Of a DNA stretch of 26,859 nucleotides, positions 16,409 through 24,262 are shown piece by piece. The DNA comes from Ruminococcaceae bacterium UBA2656 (lineage in GTDB: Bacteria > Bacillota > Clostridia > Oscillospirales > Acutalibacteraceae): positions 28,543-55,401 of the forward strand of contig DENA01000009.1 of assembly GCA_002359465.1 (NCBI GenBank), given 5' to 3'. The number at the start of each line of letters is the position of its first letter. Position 1 is the first letter of the stretch. The notes under the pieces are model-generated. The model searched no databases, had not been told where the DNA came from, and was given only the letters and a program-made list of their open reading frames with translations. Both the position numbers and the translations under genes were made by a program.

Positions 16409-16435
16409 TTAGCACTCTCTACTTTTAAGTGCTAA
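16409..16435 (-). promoter_or_regulatory. CIRCE operator (HrcA binding site) of htpG
   Basis: TTAGCACTC, nine-base spacer, AAGTGCTAA (plus-strand reading). The CIRCE consensus is TTAGCACTC-N9-GAGTGCTAA, so only one base differs. It lies at the predicted transcription start of htpG, the usual HrcA repression position. Confidence 0.92.
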
Positions 16436-16439
16436 AAGT

Positions 16440-16468
16440 ATTTTAATACAACCCTCTGAAAAATGCAA
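16440..16468 (-). promoter_or_regulatory. Sigma-A promoter of htpG
   Basis: Minus strand TTGCAT (16463-16468), 17-base spacer, TAAAAT (16440-16445). It is directly upstream of the CIRCE element, so a bound HrcA would block initiation. Confidence 0.78.
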
Positions 16469-16505
16469 GTAGGTGAATTGTTAATTTTTTATTGCGGATG
16501 CGGTC

Positions 16506-17681
16506 TTATTCCTCCGGCACATAGCTGTGGTCAACGGTCAGCACCACAAAATAGTCCGGGTCCAGCCTGCCGACTTCCTCTGTAATCCGCTGTGTCAGCT
16601 CACTGTCGCTCATGGGAAATTCGAAGGAAACGCAGACGTCAAAAATCAGGTTGGAGTGAGTGGTTCCCCACACCACGCGGAAGTCGTGCATACTGATTTT
16701 CGGCGAAATCCGGCTGATAATATCCTCAACTTGCTTTTTCAGATGATTGGTGCGTTCGTCATTCGTGACAATCGGGTCAAGGTGAATGACGAGGTGGATT
16801 CCCTTTTCTTTAAGAAAATCGCGTTCAATGTTATCAATAATGTCATGGCTCACCATAATATCCTGCCCGGCGGGAACTTCGCAGTGCACGGAGGCAAAGC
16901 AGCGCATGGGGCCATAATTATGAACATTCAGATCATGCATGCCTAAAATCCCGTCATAGCTCATGATTTTGGCGTAAATTTCATCCACCAGTTCTTTGGT
17001 GGGCGCCATCCCCAAAAGAGGATTGCTCGTTTCAATAATCAGCCGCACGCCCGTAATCATAATAAAAATGGCAACAATCACGCCCATGTATCCGTCAAGG
17101 TTAAATCCGGTGAAATAGGTGATCAAAATACCGGCCAGAACGGACAGAGTGGCAAAAACATCGTTCAGGCTGTCCGCCGCGTTGGCTGAAATGGTGGAAG
17201 AGGAAATAGTTTTTCCGACCTTTTTATAGAACAGGCACTGCCACACTTTAATCAGAGCGGAAAGGATAAGTACGCCGATGGACACCACACTGAATTCTGC
17301 GTCCACCGGGTTCAAAATCTTGTCAAAGGAGCTCTGCACAAGCTGAAAACCGATCATCAGAATGGCAAAAGATACGATTAAGCCGGAAAGATATTCAATG
17401 CGTGCATGGCCGTACGGATGCTCCTCATCGGCCGGCTTTCCGGCCAGCTTGAAGCCCACCAGCGTAACGACGGCGGAACCGGAATCGGAAAGGTTGTTAA
17501 TAGCGTCGGCGGTAATGGAAATGCTGTGAAAGACAATTCCCGTTATGATTTTCATGACAAACAGGAGAATATTCGTCGCGATGCCCACCGCGCCCGAAAA
17601 TTTTCCGTAGCGTTCCCGCACCTTACTGTCATCCTTGTTTTGGTAGTCTTTTACAAAAGCACGGAACAAAAATTCAAACAT
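16506..17681 (-). CDS. Cation diffusion facilitator (CDF) transporter
   Basis: A 391-residue CDF family metal exporter. Six membrane helices lie in the N-terminal 220 residues. Metal-site motifs are DAINNLSDSGS in TM2, HPYGHARIEY in the following loop, and SANAADSLNDVFA in TM5. A cytoplasmic domain with an extension of about 170 residues follows, longer than the minimal FieF type. It should move divalent cations (Zn, Mn, Fe, Co or Cd) out in exchange for protons; the metal cannot be fixed from sequence. GAGGTG is 5 bases upstream of the ATG. The gene begins 1 base after the stop of the Fe-S hydro-lyase beta gene, so the two are coupled in translation. Confidence 0.92.
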   Translation of the reverse strand: MFEFLFRAFVKDYQNKDDSKVRERYGKFSGAVGIATNILLFVMKIITGIVFHSISITADAINNLSDSGSAVVTLVGFKLAGKPADEEHPYGHARIEYLSGLIVSFAILMIGFQLVQSSFDKILNPVDAEFSVVSIGVLILSALIKVWQCLFYKKVGKTISSSTISANAADSLNDVFATLSVLAGILITYFTGFNLDGYMGVIVAIFIMITGVRLIIETSNPLLGMAPTKELVDEIYAKIMSYDGILGMHDLNVHNYGPMRCFASVHCEVPAGQDIMVSHDIIDNIERDFLKEKGIHLVIHLDPIVTNDERTNHLKKQVEDIISRISPKISMHDFRVVWGTTHSNLIFDVCVSFEFPMSDSELTQRITEEVGRLDPDYFVVLTVDHSYVPEE

Positions 17682-17682
17682 A

Positions 17683-18213
17683 CTACACCTCGAAAAGGCT
17701 GCCTCCGCGGCAGTCGATTGCCGTAAACAGAGGAAAATCCTCTATCTGCAGTTCTTTTACAGATTCGCATCCAAGGTCCTCAAACGCAAGAACCTTTACG
17801 GAGCGGACACATTTGGCCGCCAGTGCGCCCGCGCCGCCGATTGCGCACAGATAGACCGCCTCATTGCGCCGGATGGCCTCAATGACCTCTTTGGAACGGC
17901 CGCCCTTGCCGATCATGCATTTCAGCCCCAGGTCAAGCAGTCGCGGCGCAAACACATCCATCCGCGAGGAAGTGGTCGGCCCGCACGCGCCGATCGGAAG
18001 ATTGTCCGGGGCGGGTGTCGGCCCGGCGTAATAAATAGAAGCATTTTTCAGTTCAAACGGCAGCGGCTTCCCGCTGTCAAGCATGCTGAACAATCGTTTA
18101 TGCGCGGCGTCGCGCGCCGTGTAAATGGTGCCGCTCAAAAGAATTTTGTCGCCCGCACGCAGTGTTTTCGCGGCCTGTACCATATCGTCCGTATGAATCC
18201 GAAGTCTGTCCAT
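17683..18213 (-). CDS. Fe-S type fumarate/tartrate hydro-lyase beta subunit
   Basis: A 176-residue protein matching the C-terminal or beta part of class I fumarases and L(+)-tartrate dehydratases (Fumerase_C, PF05683): LRAGDKILLSGTIYTARDAAHKR near the N-terminus (split here only for naming), the signature GACGPTTSSRMD in the middle, and MIGKGG then AIGGAGALAAKCV. It would work with an alpha subunit that carries the 4Fe-4S cluster to interconvert fumarate and malate (or a related hydroxy acid). No alpha gene is adjacent in this window. The start is the ATG at 18213, with GAGGT 6 bases upstream; the frame open to 18264 runs into an inverted repeat. The gene is tightly followed by the CDF transporter gene. 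Confidence 0.88.
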   Translation of the reverse strand: MDRLRIHTDDMVQAAKTLRAGDKILLSGTIYTARDAAHKRLFSMLDSGKPLPFELKNASIYYAGPTPAPDNLPIGACGPTTSSRMDVFAPRLLDLGLKCMIGKGGRSKEVIEAIRRNEAVYLCAIGGAGALAAKCVRSVKVLAFEDLGCESVKELQIEDFPLFTAIDCRGGSLFEV

Positions 18214-18234
18214 GCTAACCTCACAACTATCAGA

Positions 18235-18261
18235 ATAGGGAACTGTACTACAGTTCCCTAT
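18235..18261 (-). promoter_or_regulatory. Perfect 12-bp inverted repeat in the leader of the hydro-lyase/CDF operon
   Basis: ATAGGGAACTGT and ACAGTTCCCTAT flank three bases. It sits about 22 bases upstream of the hydro-lyase start codon and 25 bases inside the predicted transcript. It could be a repressor operator, an RNA hairpin, or a terminator for corA, although the minus-strand read-out has no T-tract after it. Confidence 0.6.
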
Positions 18262-18285
18262 CAATTTATTTTATTATTATTTTAT

Positions 18286-18294
18286 ATTATATCA
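18286..18294 (-). promoter_or_regulatory. Extended -10 promoter of hydro-lyase/CDF operon
   Basis: TGA-TATAAT on the minus strand (TATAAT at 18286-18291). The -35 position reads TTTTAA, which is weak, so the call rests on the extended -10. The predicted start is near 18279, just ahead of the inverted repeat. Confidence 0.5.
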
Positions 18295-18308
18295 TATACC
18301 CGGGCAGA

Positions 18309-19232
18309 TTAAAACATATTTTTTTTCTTCAGTATAAAATAGGCTATGCCCATACAAATCAAGGAAAGGGATACCGGGAACCAGAAATTTGTGAACGGGA
18401 TGCCGGTTACATTCATGCCGTAAATACCGGAAATAACGGTCGGAATGGAAATTAAAAGGGTAAGGGAAGCGAGCACCTTCATGACAATGTTCAGATTGTT
18501 TGAAATGACCGAAGCAAAAGCGTCCATGGTGCCGGAAAGAATGTTGAGGTAGATGTTGGACATCTCGATTGCCTGCTTCACTTCTATCAGCACATCCTCG
18601 ATCAGATCCTGATCGTCCTCATAAAGCTTGACAACGCGACCGCGCATAATTTTTTCAATCGTAATCTCATTCGCTTTGAGCGAAGAAGAAAAATACACCA
18701 GAGATTTTTCTATATCCAAAAGCTGAATCAGCTCAGAATTCTTCATGGATTTGCGAAGCTCGCGCTCCACAAAATTACTGATTTTATCAATCTGTTTCAG
18801 ATACTGCAGGTACCGCGACGCGACGCGCAGCATAAAATGCAGAACAAAGCGGGTCTTCATATTGGTCTGAACACCCTTGACCACGTCTTCCGAAAATTCA
18901 TTGATAATCGGATTCTCCTTTGTGGAAACCGTAATAACATTTTTCTCCGTCAGGATAATACCGACCGGCGTGGTTGTGTACGTAATATTTTTACCGGCTT
19001 TTTCGATTACCGGAATATCAATGATAATAAGGGTGCAGTCATCCTCATTGTCAATATGTGAGGACTCCTCTTCGTCCATTGCGGCGCGAAAAAAATCCGG
19101 CTCAATCTGAAAGTCGGCAATCAGGCTGTTGATTTCCGCATCGTCCGGCGCCACACAGTTAATCCAGCAACCGGGCTCACAGGCAGGAATCGGTGAGATG
19201 TGGCCGTTGATCGTCTTGTAATAGGATAGCAT
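18309..19232 (-). CDS. corA: CorA family divalent cation (Mg2+/Co2+) transporter
   Basis: A 307-residue CorA/Mrs2-type channel. A large cytoplasmic N-terminal domain with acidic DEEESSHIDNEDD (about 50-62) and a long coiled helix region is followed by two C-terminal membrane helices. The selectivity loop IYGMNV lies at the end of the first helix. A basic tail KKKNMF ends the protein. It should import magnesium, possibly cobalt or nickel. The start chosen is the ATG at 19232, because GGAG lies 9 bases upstream. The ATG at 19241 is also in frame but directly touches the GGAG. It has its own promoter with a leader of about 100 bases. Confidence 0.92.
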   Translation of the reverse strand: MLSYYKTINGHISPIPACEPGCWINCVAPDDAEINSLIADFQIEPDFFRAAMDEEESSHIDNEDDCTLIIIDIPVIEKAGKNITYTTTPVGIILTEKNVITVSTKENPIINEFSEDVVKGVQTNMKTRFVLHFMLRVASRYLQYLKQIDKISNFVERELRKSMKNSELIQLLDIEKSLVYFSSSLKANEITIEKIMRGRVVKLYEDDQDLIEDVLIEVKQAIEMSNIYLNILSGTMDAFASVISNNLNIVMKVLASLTLLISIPTVISGIYGMNVTGIPFTNFWFPVSLSLICMGIAYFILKKKNMF

Positions 19233-19342
19233 TGCGCTCATCTCCTTTATTAAATTGATTAAAGCATCGACTTAAAGGGTCAGGTTTCACAATGCCACCC
19301 CCAGTATGTTCAAATTTGGTTCGCTGATTTATCCCAATCGTT
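19233..19342 (-). other. corA leader, about 100 bases, no known riboswitch recognised
   Basis: Between the predicted start near 19336 and the corA ribosome site lies a structured-looking stretch with GGGGGTGG and CCTGACCC that could pair. It does not match the M-box, ykkC, yybP or T-box patterns I know. Confidence 0.4.
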
Positions 19343-19370
19343 ATTATAACACAATATCACGAGATTACAA
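19343..19370 (-). promoter_or_regulatory. Promoter of corA
   Basis: Minus strand TTGTAA (19365-19370), 16-base spacer, TGT-TATAAT (TATAAT at 19343-19348), an extended -10 promoter. Confidence 0.68.
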
Positions 19371-19410
19371 GAGCATTCAAGGTGTTTAGAGCAATATTTC
19401 TGTAAATCTG

Positions 19411-19441
19411 TTCAAAAATGCGCTACATGGCTATTTTTGAA
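19411..19441. repeat. Inverted repeat between ftsZ terminator and corA promoter
   Basis: TTCAAAAAT and ATTTTTGAA, 9 bp each, with 13 bases between. It is in the gene-free stretch 19371-19492, where nothing else was recognised. Confidence 0.5.
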
Positions 19442-19492
19442 TGAATTAGGGCAATTCTCCGCCTATTTTATAGTAAATTTTCTATTTTAAAC

Positions 19493-19521
19493 AAAAAAGC
19501 GGATACGAAAAACGTATCCGC
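19493..19521 (-). terminator. Terminator of ftsZ (end of dcw cluster)
   Basis: On the minus strand, GCGGATACG and CGTATCCGC form a 9-bp stem around a 5-base loop, followed by TTTTTT. It lies about 33 bases after the ftsZ stop. Confidence 0.92.
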
Positions 19522-19553
19522 CGCAGCAATGCAAATCAAGATTTTTATATGTA

Positions 19554-20645
19554 TTATTTGCGGTTAAAAATCGACATGATGTCGGTAAAGTCCTCGTCGT
19601 CAATCGGGTTTGCTTTGCCGGCCGGTTTTGCCGGCTCGTCCCGCTTGGCGCTCTGTTCAGGCTTGTCCTCTGCAAAAGCCGCTCCATCGGTTGTTGAAAA
19701 GCCCGTGGCAATCACCGTAACACTCATCTCGTCGTCCATGTTCTCATCAAACGCCGCGCCCCAGATGATGTTGGCGTCCTGATGCGCCTGTTCGGCAATC
19801 ATGGAGGAAGCCGTTTCAATCTCGTCAAGGCCGATGTCCGGCGAAGAAGTAATATTGATAATAACACCTTTGGCGCCGTTGATCGCGGTTTCAAGAAGCG
19901 GGCTGGAAATCGCCATGTTGGCGGCTGCCTCCGCCTTATCTTTGCCGGAAGCCCTGCCCACGCCCATATGCGCGTAACCGGCGTCTTTCATCACTGCGGT
20001 GACATCCGCAAAGTCCAGATTGACAAGGCCGGGCAGTTTAATCAAATCCGAAATGCTTTGTACGCCCTGACGGAGAACATCATCGGCAATGGAGAATGCA
20101 TTGATAAGGGTAATGCGCTGTTCGCTGACCAGCTTCAGTCTTTCATTCGGGATGACAACAAGGGAATCTACATGCTCGCGCAGAGCGGTGATGCCGCTTT
20201 CCGCCTGTTCCATACGGCGGCGGCCTTCAAAGTCAAAAGGTTTGGTTACAATACCGACGGTAAGCACGCCCATGTCGCGCGCAATCTCCGCGACAATCGG
20301 AGCGGCTCCGGTGCCCGTGCCCCCGCCCATGCCGGCGGTGATAAACACCATGTCGCTGCCCCTGATAGCGGCTGCAATCGCCTCGCGGCTTTCATCGGCA
20401 GCCTTCTGCCCCATTTCCGGCTTTGAGCCCGCGCCCTTTCCGTGCGTAACTTTTTCGCCGATCTGAATTTTCTGTGTGGCCTTGGAACGGTAAAGAGCCT
20501 GCTTGTCGGTATTCACACTAATAAATTCAACGCCCTGAACGCCCATGGTAACCATGCGGTCAATGGCGTTTCCGCCGCCCCCGCCGACACCGATTACCTT
20601 AATCTGCACGATGTTGTCAAAGTCATTGTCAATCTCGAAAGACAT
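19554..20645 (-). CDS. ftsZ: Cell division protein FtsZ
   Basis: A 363-residue tubulin-like GTPase. The GTP-binding signature [10 protein letters not shown], the N-terminal [13 protein letters not shown] and the T7 loop [15 protein letters not shown] are all present. A short linker (about 320-350) and the C-terminal peptide [14 protein letters not shown], which binds FtsA, SepF or ZipA-type partners, end it. It forms the Z ring at midcell. The start chosen is the ATG at 20645 ([11 protein letters not shown]), with GGGGG 9 bases upstream. An in-frame ATG at 20654 touches the GGGGG directly. ftsQ lies 176 bases upstream, a gap that holds a probable promoter. ftsA is absent from the cluster. Confidence 0.97.
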   Translation of the reverse strand: MSFEIDNDFDNIVQIKVIGVGGGGGNAIDRMVTMGVQGVEFISVNTDKQALYRSKATQKIQIGEKVTHGKGAGSKPEMGQKAADESREAIAAAIRGSDMVFITAGMGGGTGTGAAPIVAEIARDMGVLTVGIVTKPFDFEGRRRMEQAESGITALREHVDSLVVIPNERLKLVSEQRITLINAFSIADDVLRQGVQSISDLIKLPGLVNLDFADVTAVMKDAGYAHMGVGRASGKDKAEAAANMAISSPLLETAINGAKGVIINITSSPDIGLDEIETASSMIAEQAHQDANIIWGAAFDENMDDEMSVTVIATGFSTTDGAAFAEDKPEQSAKRDEPAKPAGKANPIDDEDFTDIMSIFNRK

Positions 20646-20732
20646 GTGCTGCATCCCCCTTAATATACATCTATCATTTGCAATCCGATATCAGCGCGAT
20701 CACAAATCATTATAATTTTTTTGATTAATATT

Positions 20733-20761
20733 AATTTAACACTTCTTTGTCTCAATTTCAA
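20733..20761 (-). promoter_or_regulatory. Candidate ftsZ promoter
   Basis: Minus strand TTGAAA (20756-20761), 17-base spacer, TGT-TAAATT (-10 at 20733-20738). A 14-bp palindrome GAATATTAATATTC (20797-20810) lies upstream, just after the ftsQ stop. Confidence 0.45.
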
Positions 20762-20820
20762 TAAAATTCTATCTTACTCAGTATAGTATAATCCGGGAAT
20801 ATTAATATTCTTATTGAGAA

Positions 20821-21762
20821 TTATCCACTGCTATTTTGTGCAGAATGACCTGCCGCGGAAGAGGACGCCGTATAGCTGGGATCAAAGAAAGCATTGTTGT
20901 CCTCCACCGCCACGGAAAGGTTCAGTGTTCCCTTCTCATTATCTTTGATTTTTCCCTCATCTAAAATACTTTTTGCAAAACGTAGCTTATAATCAAAATC
21001 GGACGGCAGTCCCAGATTCATGACGATCCGCGCGTCATAGACGACTTGAATTTTGTAAGGGTTGCTTAAATCGATTCCCGTAATCTTGTCAAATTTGTTG
21101 GCGCTGATTGCTGCGCTCAGGCTCTGAAACGTATCTTTCTGCGATGTGTCGCCGTAAACAATATTTTTCCCCACGTCGGCCTTTGACAGGGAAATCCCTT
21201 TGATGGAGGGACAGTTCTCCGGCATTTTATCCGCCAGTTCAAGCACCTTGCCATTCGAACTGACCACTGCGTACTTCCCTTTGTATTCCATCGCACCGGA
21301 AATCGCTTCTTCTTTTACCTCAATGACGATTTTAGCCGGCAGATGCCGGGAAACCTTTGCCGTTCCGATATACGGCAGTTTTTGCTGAATGGCGGCAGCC
21401 GCTTTTTTCGTATTGGCAAGGAAGAGATTTTCCCCTTTTTGAATCCCCCCCGCCTGAACAATCGCCTGCGCCGGGTACCGCGAGGTACCGCTGACCTCTA
21501 TGGTTTCAATTTTAAATAGGACGGTCAGGGAAATAACGACCGCCCCAACAACCACAGTGACAAACAGAAAAATGTAAAACAGCAGCAGGAAACGGCGCCT
21601 GCGCCGTTTCCTGGTATCCGCCCTGCGCTGCGGGGAAACATATTTTGCATTGCGCTCACCGGAGCCGTGTTCCTCCCAGTCAGTGACAGGACGATATTCG
21701 CCGCTTTTTTTATCATAAACGCGCGGCGTTGTATCTCTCCTGTTTTTTCGGTTCCTGTCCAT
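20821..21762 (-). CDS. ftsQ: Cell division protein FtsQ/DivIB
   Basis: A 313-residue bitopic protein. A very basic cytoplasmic N-terminus (KRRRRR near residue 55) is followed by one helix (about 57-82), then a POTRA domain beginning ETIEVSGTSRYPAQAIVQAGG and the FtsQ/DivIB beta domain. The Ser/Ala-rich tail is short. It is part of the FtsQLB/DivIB-DivIC-FtsL complex that controls septal wall synthesis. GGAGG is 6 bases before the ATG. murA lies 22 bases upstream in the same direction, so they are co-transcribed. The N-terminal cytoplasmic part, at about 55 residues, is longer than in E. coli, as is common in Firmicutes. Confidence 0.9.
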   Translation of the reverse strand: MDRNRKNRRDTTPRVYDKKSGEYRPVTDWEEHGSGERNAKYVSPQRRADTRKRRRRRFLLLFYIFLFVTVVVGAVVISLTVLFKIETIEVSGTSRYPAQAIVQAGGIQKGENLFLANTKKAAAAIQQKLPYIGTAKVSRHLPAKIVIEVKEEAISGAMEYKGKYAVVSSNGKVLELADKMPENCPSIKGISLSKADVGKNIVYGDTSQKDTFQSLSAAISANKFDKITGIDLSNPYKIQVVYDARIVMNLGLPSDFDYKLRFAKSILDEGKIKDNEKGTLNLSVAVEDNNAFFDPSYTASSSAAGHSAQNSSG

Positions 21763-21784
21763 TTACATTCCTCCGCCAGTCGGA

Positions 21785-23038
21785 TTAAATTCTTTTAATA
21801 TCTGCGCCGAGCATAGCCAGGCTTTTTTCAATACTCTCGTAGCCGCGGTCCAGATGCTTCAGACCGGAAATCAGCGTCGTTCCCTGCGCCGCAAGCCCCG
21901 CCACTACGAGCGCCGCCCCGCCGCGCAGATCCGCAGCCTCTACCGGTGCCCCGGAAAGCCGGCTGACGCCTTCTACAATCGCCACACGGCCCTCCACCTT
22001 GATATTGGCGCCCAGGCGCATCAGCTCCCCGACATGTTTATACCGGCTCTCAAAAATATTTTCCACGAAGATGCTGGTTCCGTCCGCCAGCGTGGTCATT
22101 GCCATCACCGGCGCCTGGGCGTCGGTCGGGAAGCCGGGATACGGCATTGTCCGGACGCTCTTGACCCTTCCCAGACGCTTCGGAGCCGTAATTTTAATAT
22201 TATGGCCTAAAATGTCGATTTTGCACCCGCACTCTTCAAAAACGGGAATGACGGGTGCGATATGTTCCGGTATGACGCTCGCGATGGTCAGCGTGCTGCC
22301 GGTAATGGCTGCCGCCGTTAAATAGGTTGCCGCGGCGATGCGGTCCGGAATCACGCTGTGTTCACACCCGGTCAGGGTGCTCACCCCTTCAATCACGACG
22401 GTGCTTTCCCCCGCGCCCTGGATTCTTGCGCCGCAGGAGTTCAGAAAATCAGCCAGATCCCATATCTCCGGCTCGCGCGCCGCGTTTGTGATGACCGTTG
22501 TTCCCTTTGCGCGGCTGGCGGCAATAATGATGTTTTCTGTCGCCCCCACGCTTGGAAACGACAGATTGATACACGCCGCCTGAAGGCCGTTTGGTGCGCT
22601 GCATTTTAAACAGCCGTGGTCCTCGTCAATAATCACTCCCATTTTCCGCAGCGCCAGAAGATGCAGGTCAATGGGTCTGGGCCCCAATTCGCAGCCGCCG
22701 GGGAAGGAAAGCTCCGCCCTGCCCATGCTGCTTACAATTGCGCCCAAAAAAATAATAGAGGAGCGCATTTCACGCATCAGGTTATCCGGAATCTCGTATT
22801 GATCTGCACTGGTCGGGTCTATGGACACATCGTTTCCGGAGCGTTCCACCCGGCAGCCCAGGCACCGCAAAATCTTCAGGGATGTGTCCACATCCGACAA
22901 AATAGGACAGTTATGTAGTATGCACTGACTGCCGCAGAGTAAAGAAGCCGCCATAAGAGGCAATGTGCTGTTCTTTGCGCCGTGAATATGAATCTCCCCG
23001 TATAATTTGTTGGGTCCCTGTATTAAAAGCTCTGACAT
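21785..23038 (-). CDS. murA: UDP-N-acetylglucosamine 1-carboxyvinyltransferase MurA
   Basis: A 417-residue EPSP-synthase fold enzyme that moves enolpyruvate from PEP to UDP-GlcNAc, the first committed step of peptidoglycan synthesis. Lys22 in GAKNSTLP and the catalytic Cys116 in FPGGCELGPRP, the target of fosfomycin, are present, so the enzyme should be fosfomycin sensitive. Further motifs are GATENIIIAA and PGFPTDAQAP. The start is the ATG at 23038, with GGGGGTG about 6 bases upstream; the open frame to 23065 is not needed. murG precedes it by 64 bases and ftsQ follows after 22, so it is one operon. A second MurA paralogue (MurZ) is common in Firmicutes and might be elsewhere. Confidence 0.96.
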   Translation of the reverse strand: MSELLIQGPNKLYGEIHIHGAKNSTLPLMAASLLCGSQCILHNCPILSDVDTSLKILRCLGCRVERSGNDVSIDPTSADQYEIPDNLMREMRSSIIFLGAIVSSMGRAELSFPGGCELGPRPIDLHLLALRKMGVIIDEDHGCLKCSAPNGLQAACINLSFPSVGATENIIIAASRAKGTTVITNAAREPEIWDLADFLNSCGARIQGAGESTVVIEGVSTLTGCEHSVIPDRIAAATYLTAAAITGSTLTIASVIPEHIAPVIPVFEECGCKIDILGHNIKITAPKRLGRVKSVRTMPYPGFPTDAQAPVMAMTTLADGTSIFVENIFESRYKHVGELMRLGANIKVEGRVAIVEGVSRLSGAPVEAADLRGGAALVVAGLAAQGTTLISGLKHLDRGYESIEKSLAMLGADIKRI

Positions 23039-23102
23039 AACAACACCCCCACATAGTCTAGTCACATACTATGCGGTTTTTTGTTCTGCGGTGATTGCTT
23101 TA

Positions 23103-24224
23103 TCAGATGCCTGCCAATACCTCTTTGATTATTTTATAAATTCGTTCATTCGTGTCAGAAATCGCCATGGAATGAGCGTTTTCTCCCAGAGAGCGGATGG
23201 TTTCCGGCTTTTGAAAAAGGTCTTCCACCATTTTACACAGGGACGGGCCGGAAAGGTCCTTTTCCTCCAGTATCATGGCGGCGTGCCGGCTGACCAGAGC
23301 CATAGCGTTGTGGTACTGATGATTTTCCGCCACATTGGGCGACGGAATTAAAATGGAAGCCTTTCCCTGCGCCTGCAGCTCGCTGAGCGAGATGGCACCG
23401 GCGCGGCAGATCACCAGATCGGCTGCCGCAAGGCATTCCGGCATATTGTTGATGTATTCCCGGATATCAATATTGGGATGCTTAGATAAATCCAGCCCTT
23501 TTTCCTTCAGCAGATCGGGAAACCACCCGCCCCACTGGCCATATCCGTGAATATGCTGAAAGCGGTCCGTCTGAGCGGTTTTTAAAAGCAGGTCCGCGAC
23601 AGCCTCATTAATTTTTCGCGCGCCCAGACTTCCGCCGAACGAAAGAATCAGCGGACGCTCGTCCAAGCCAAGCGCCTTGCGCGATTCCCCGCGCTTCGCG
23701 CGGATGACGGCCTGCCTTACCGGATTGCCCGTGAGAACGCATTTTGCCGCCGGGTCAAGGTATTTCTGCGCGTCCATGACGGCGAGCATGGTTTTGTCCG
23801 CATGCCTGGAGAGCATTTTATTGGTTACGCCCGGAAACGCGTTCTGTTCATGAATCACCGCCGGTATCTTCATTTTCATTGCCTCGCGGAGAACCGGCCC
23901 CGCTACGTAGCCGCCCGTGCCCACACAGAGATCGGGCTGAAAATCCCGGATAATTTTACGGGCCTCACGGCTGGAGGTGAAAACATGAACAACGGTTTTC
24001 ACATTCTTCTTAATATTTTTCCAGCTGAGCCTGCGCTGGAACCCTGAGACCGTTATGCTTTTAAAATCAAAACCTGCGGCGGGAACCAGCCGCTCCTCCA
24101 TGCCGCCCTTCGCGCCGATATAAAGGATCTGCGTGTCCGGCTCCTTTTCACGAAGATATCCGGCGATGGCAAGAGCCGGGTTGATATGACCCGCGGTGCC
24201 GCCGCCTGCAAATAAAACTTTCAT
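23103..24224 (-). CDS. murG: UDP-GlcNAc:lipid I N-acetylglucosaminyltransferase MurG
   Basis: A 373-residue GT28 enzyme that adds GlcNAc to lipid I to make lipid II on the inner face of the membrane. The first Rossmann domain starts FAGGGTAGHINPALA, followed by VGTGGYVAGP and HEQNAFPGVTNK. The second domain shows FGGSLGARKIN and the donor-binding CRAGAISLSELQAQGKASI (kept short here) with PNVAENHQYHNA. AGAGGG is 7 bases before the ATG. It lies between ftsW and murA, 38 and 64 bases away, in one transcription unit. A small hairpin (CATAGT/ACTATG) lies in the murG-murA gap just ahead of the murA ribosome site. Confidence 0.96.
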   Translation of the reverse strand: MKVLFAGGGTAGHINPALAIAGYLREKEPDTQILYIGAKGGMEERLVPAAGFDFKSITVSGFQRRLSWKNIKKNVKTVVHVFTSSREARKIIRDFQPDLCVGTGGYVAGPVLREAMKMKIPAVIHEQNAFPGVTNKMLSRHADKTMLAVMDAQKYLDPAAKCVLTGNPVRQAVIRAKRGESRKALGLDERPLILSFGGSLGARKINEAVADLLLKTAQTDRFQHIHGYGQWGGWFPDLLKEKGLDLSKHPNIDIREYINNMPECLAAADLVICRAGAISLSELQAQGKASILIPSPNVAENHQYHNAMALVSRHAAMILEEKDLSGPSLCKMVEDLFQKPETIRSLGENAHSMAISDTNERIYKIIKEVLAGI

Positions 24225-24262
24225 TGCAATCCCTCTTTTATACTCACCGCCATAGGCGGACG

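Noticed and set aside
19782..20426. Plus-strand open frame of 214 codons
   Set aside because: Antisense shadow of ftsZ.
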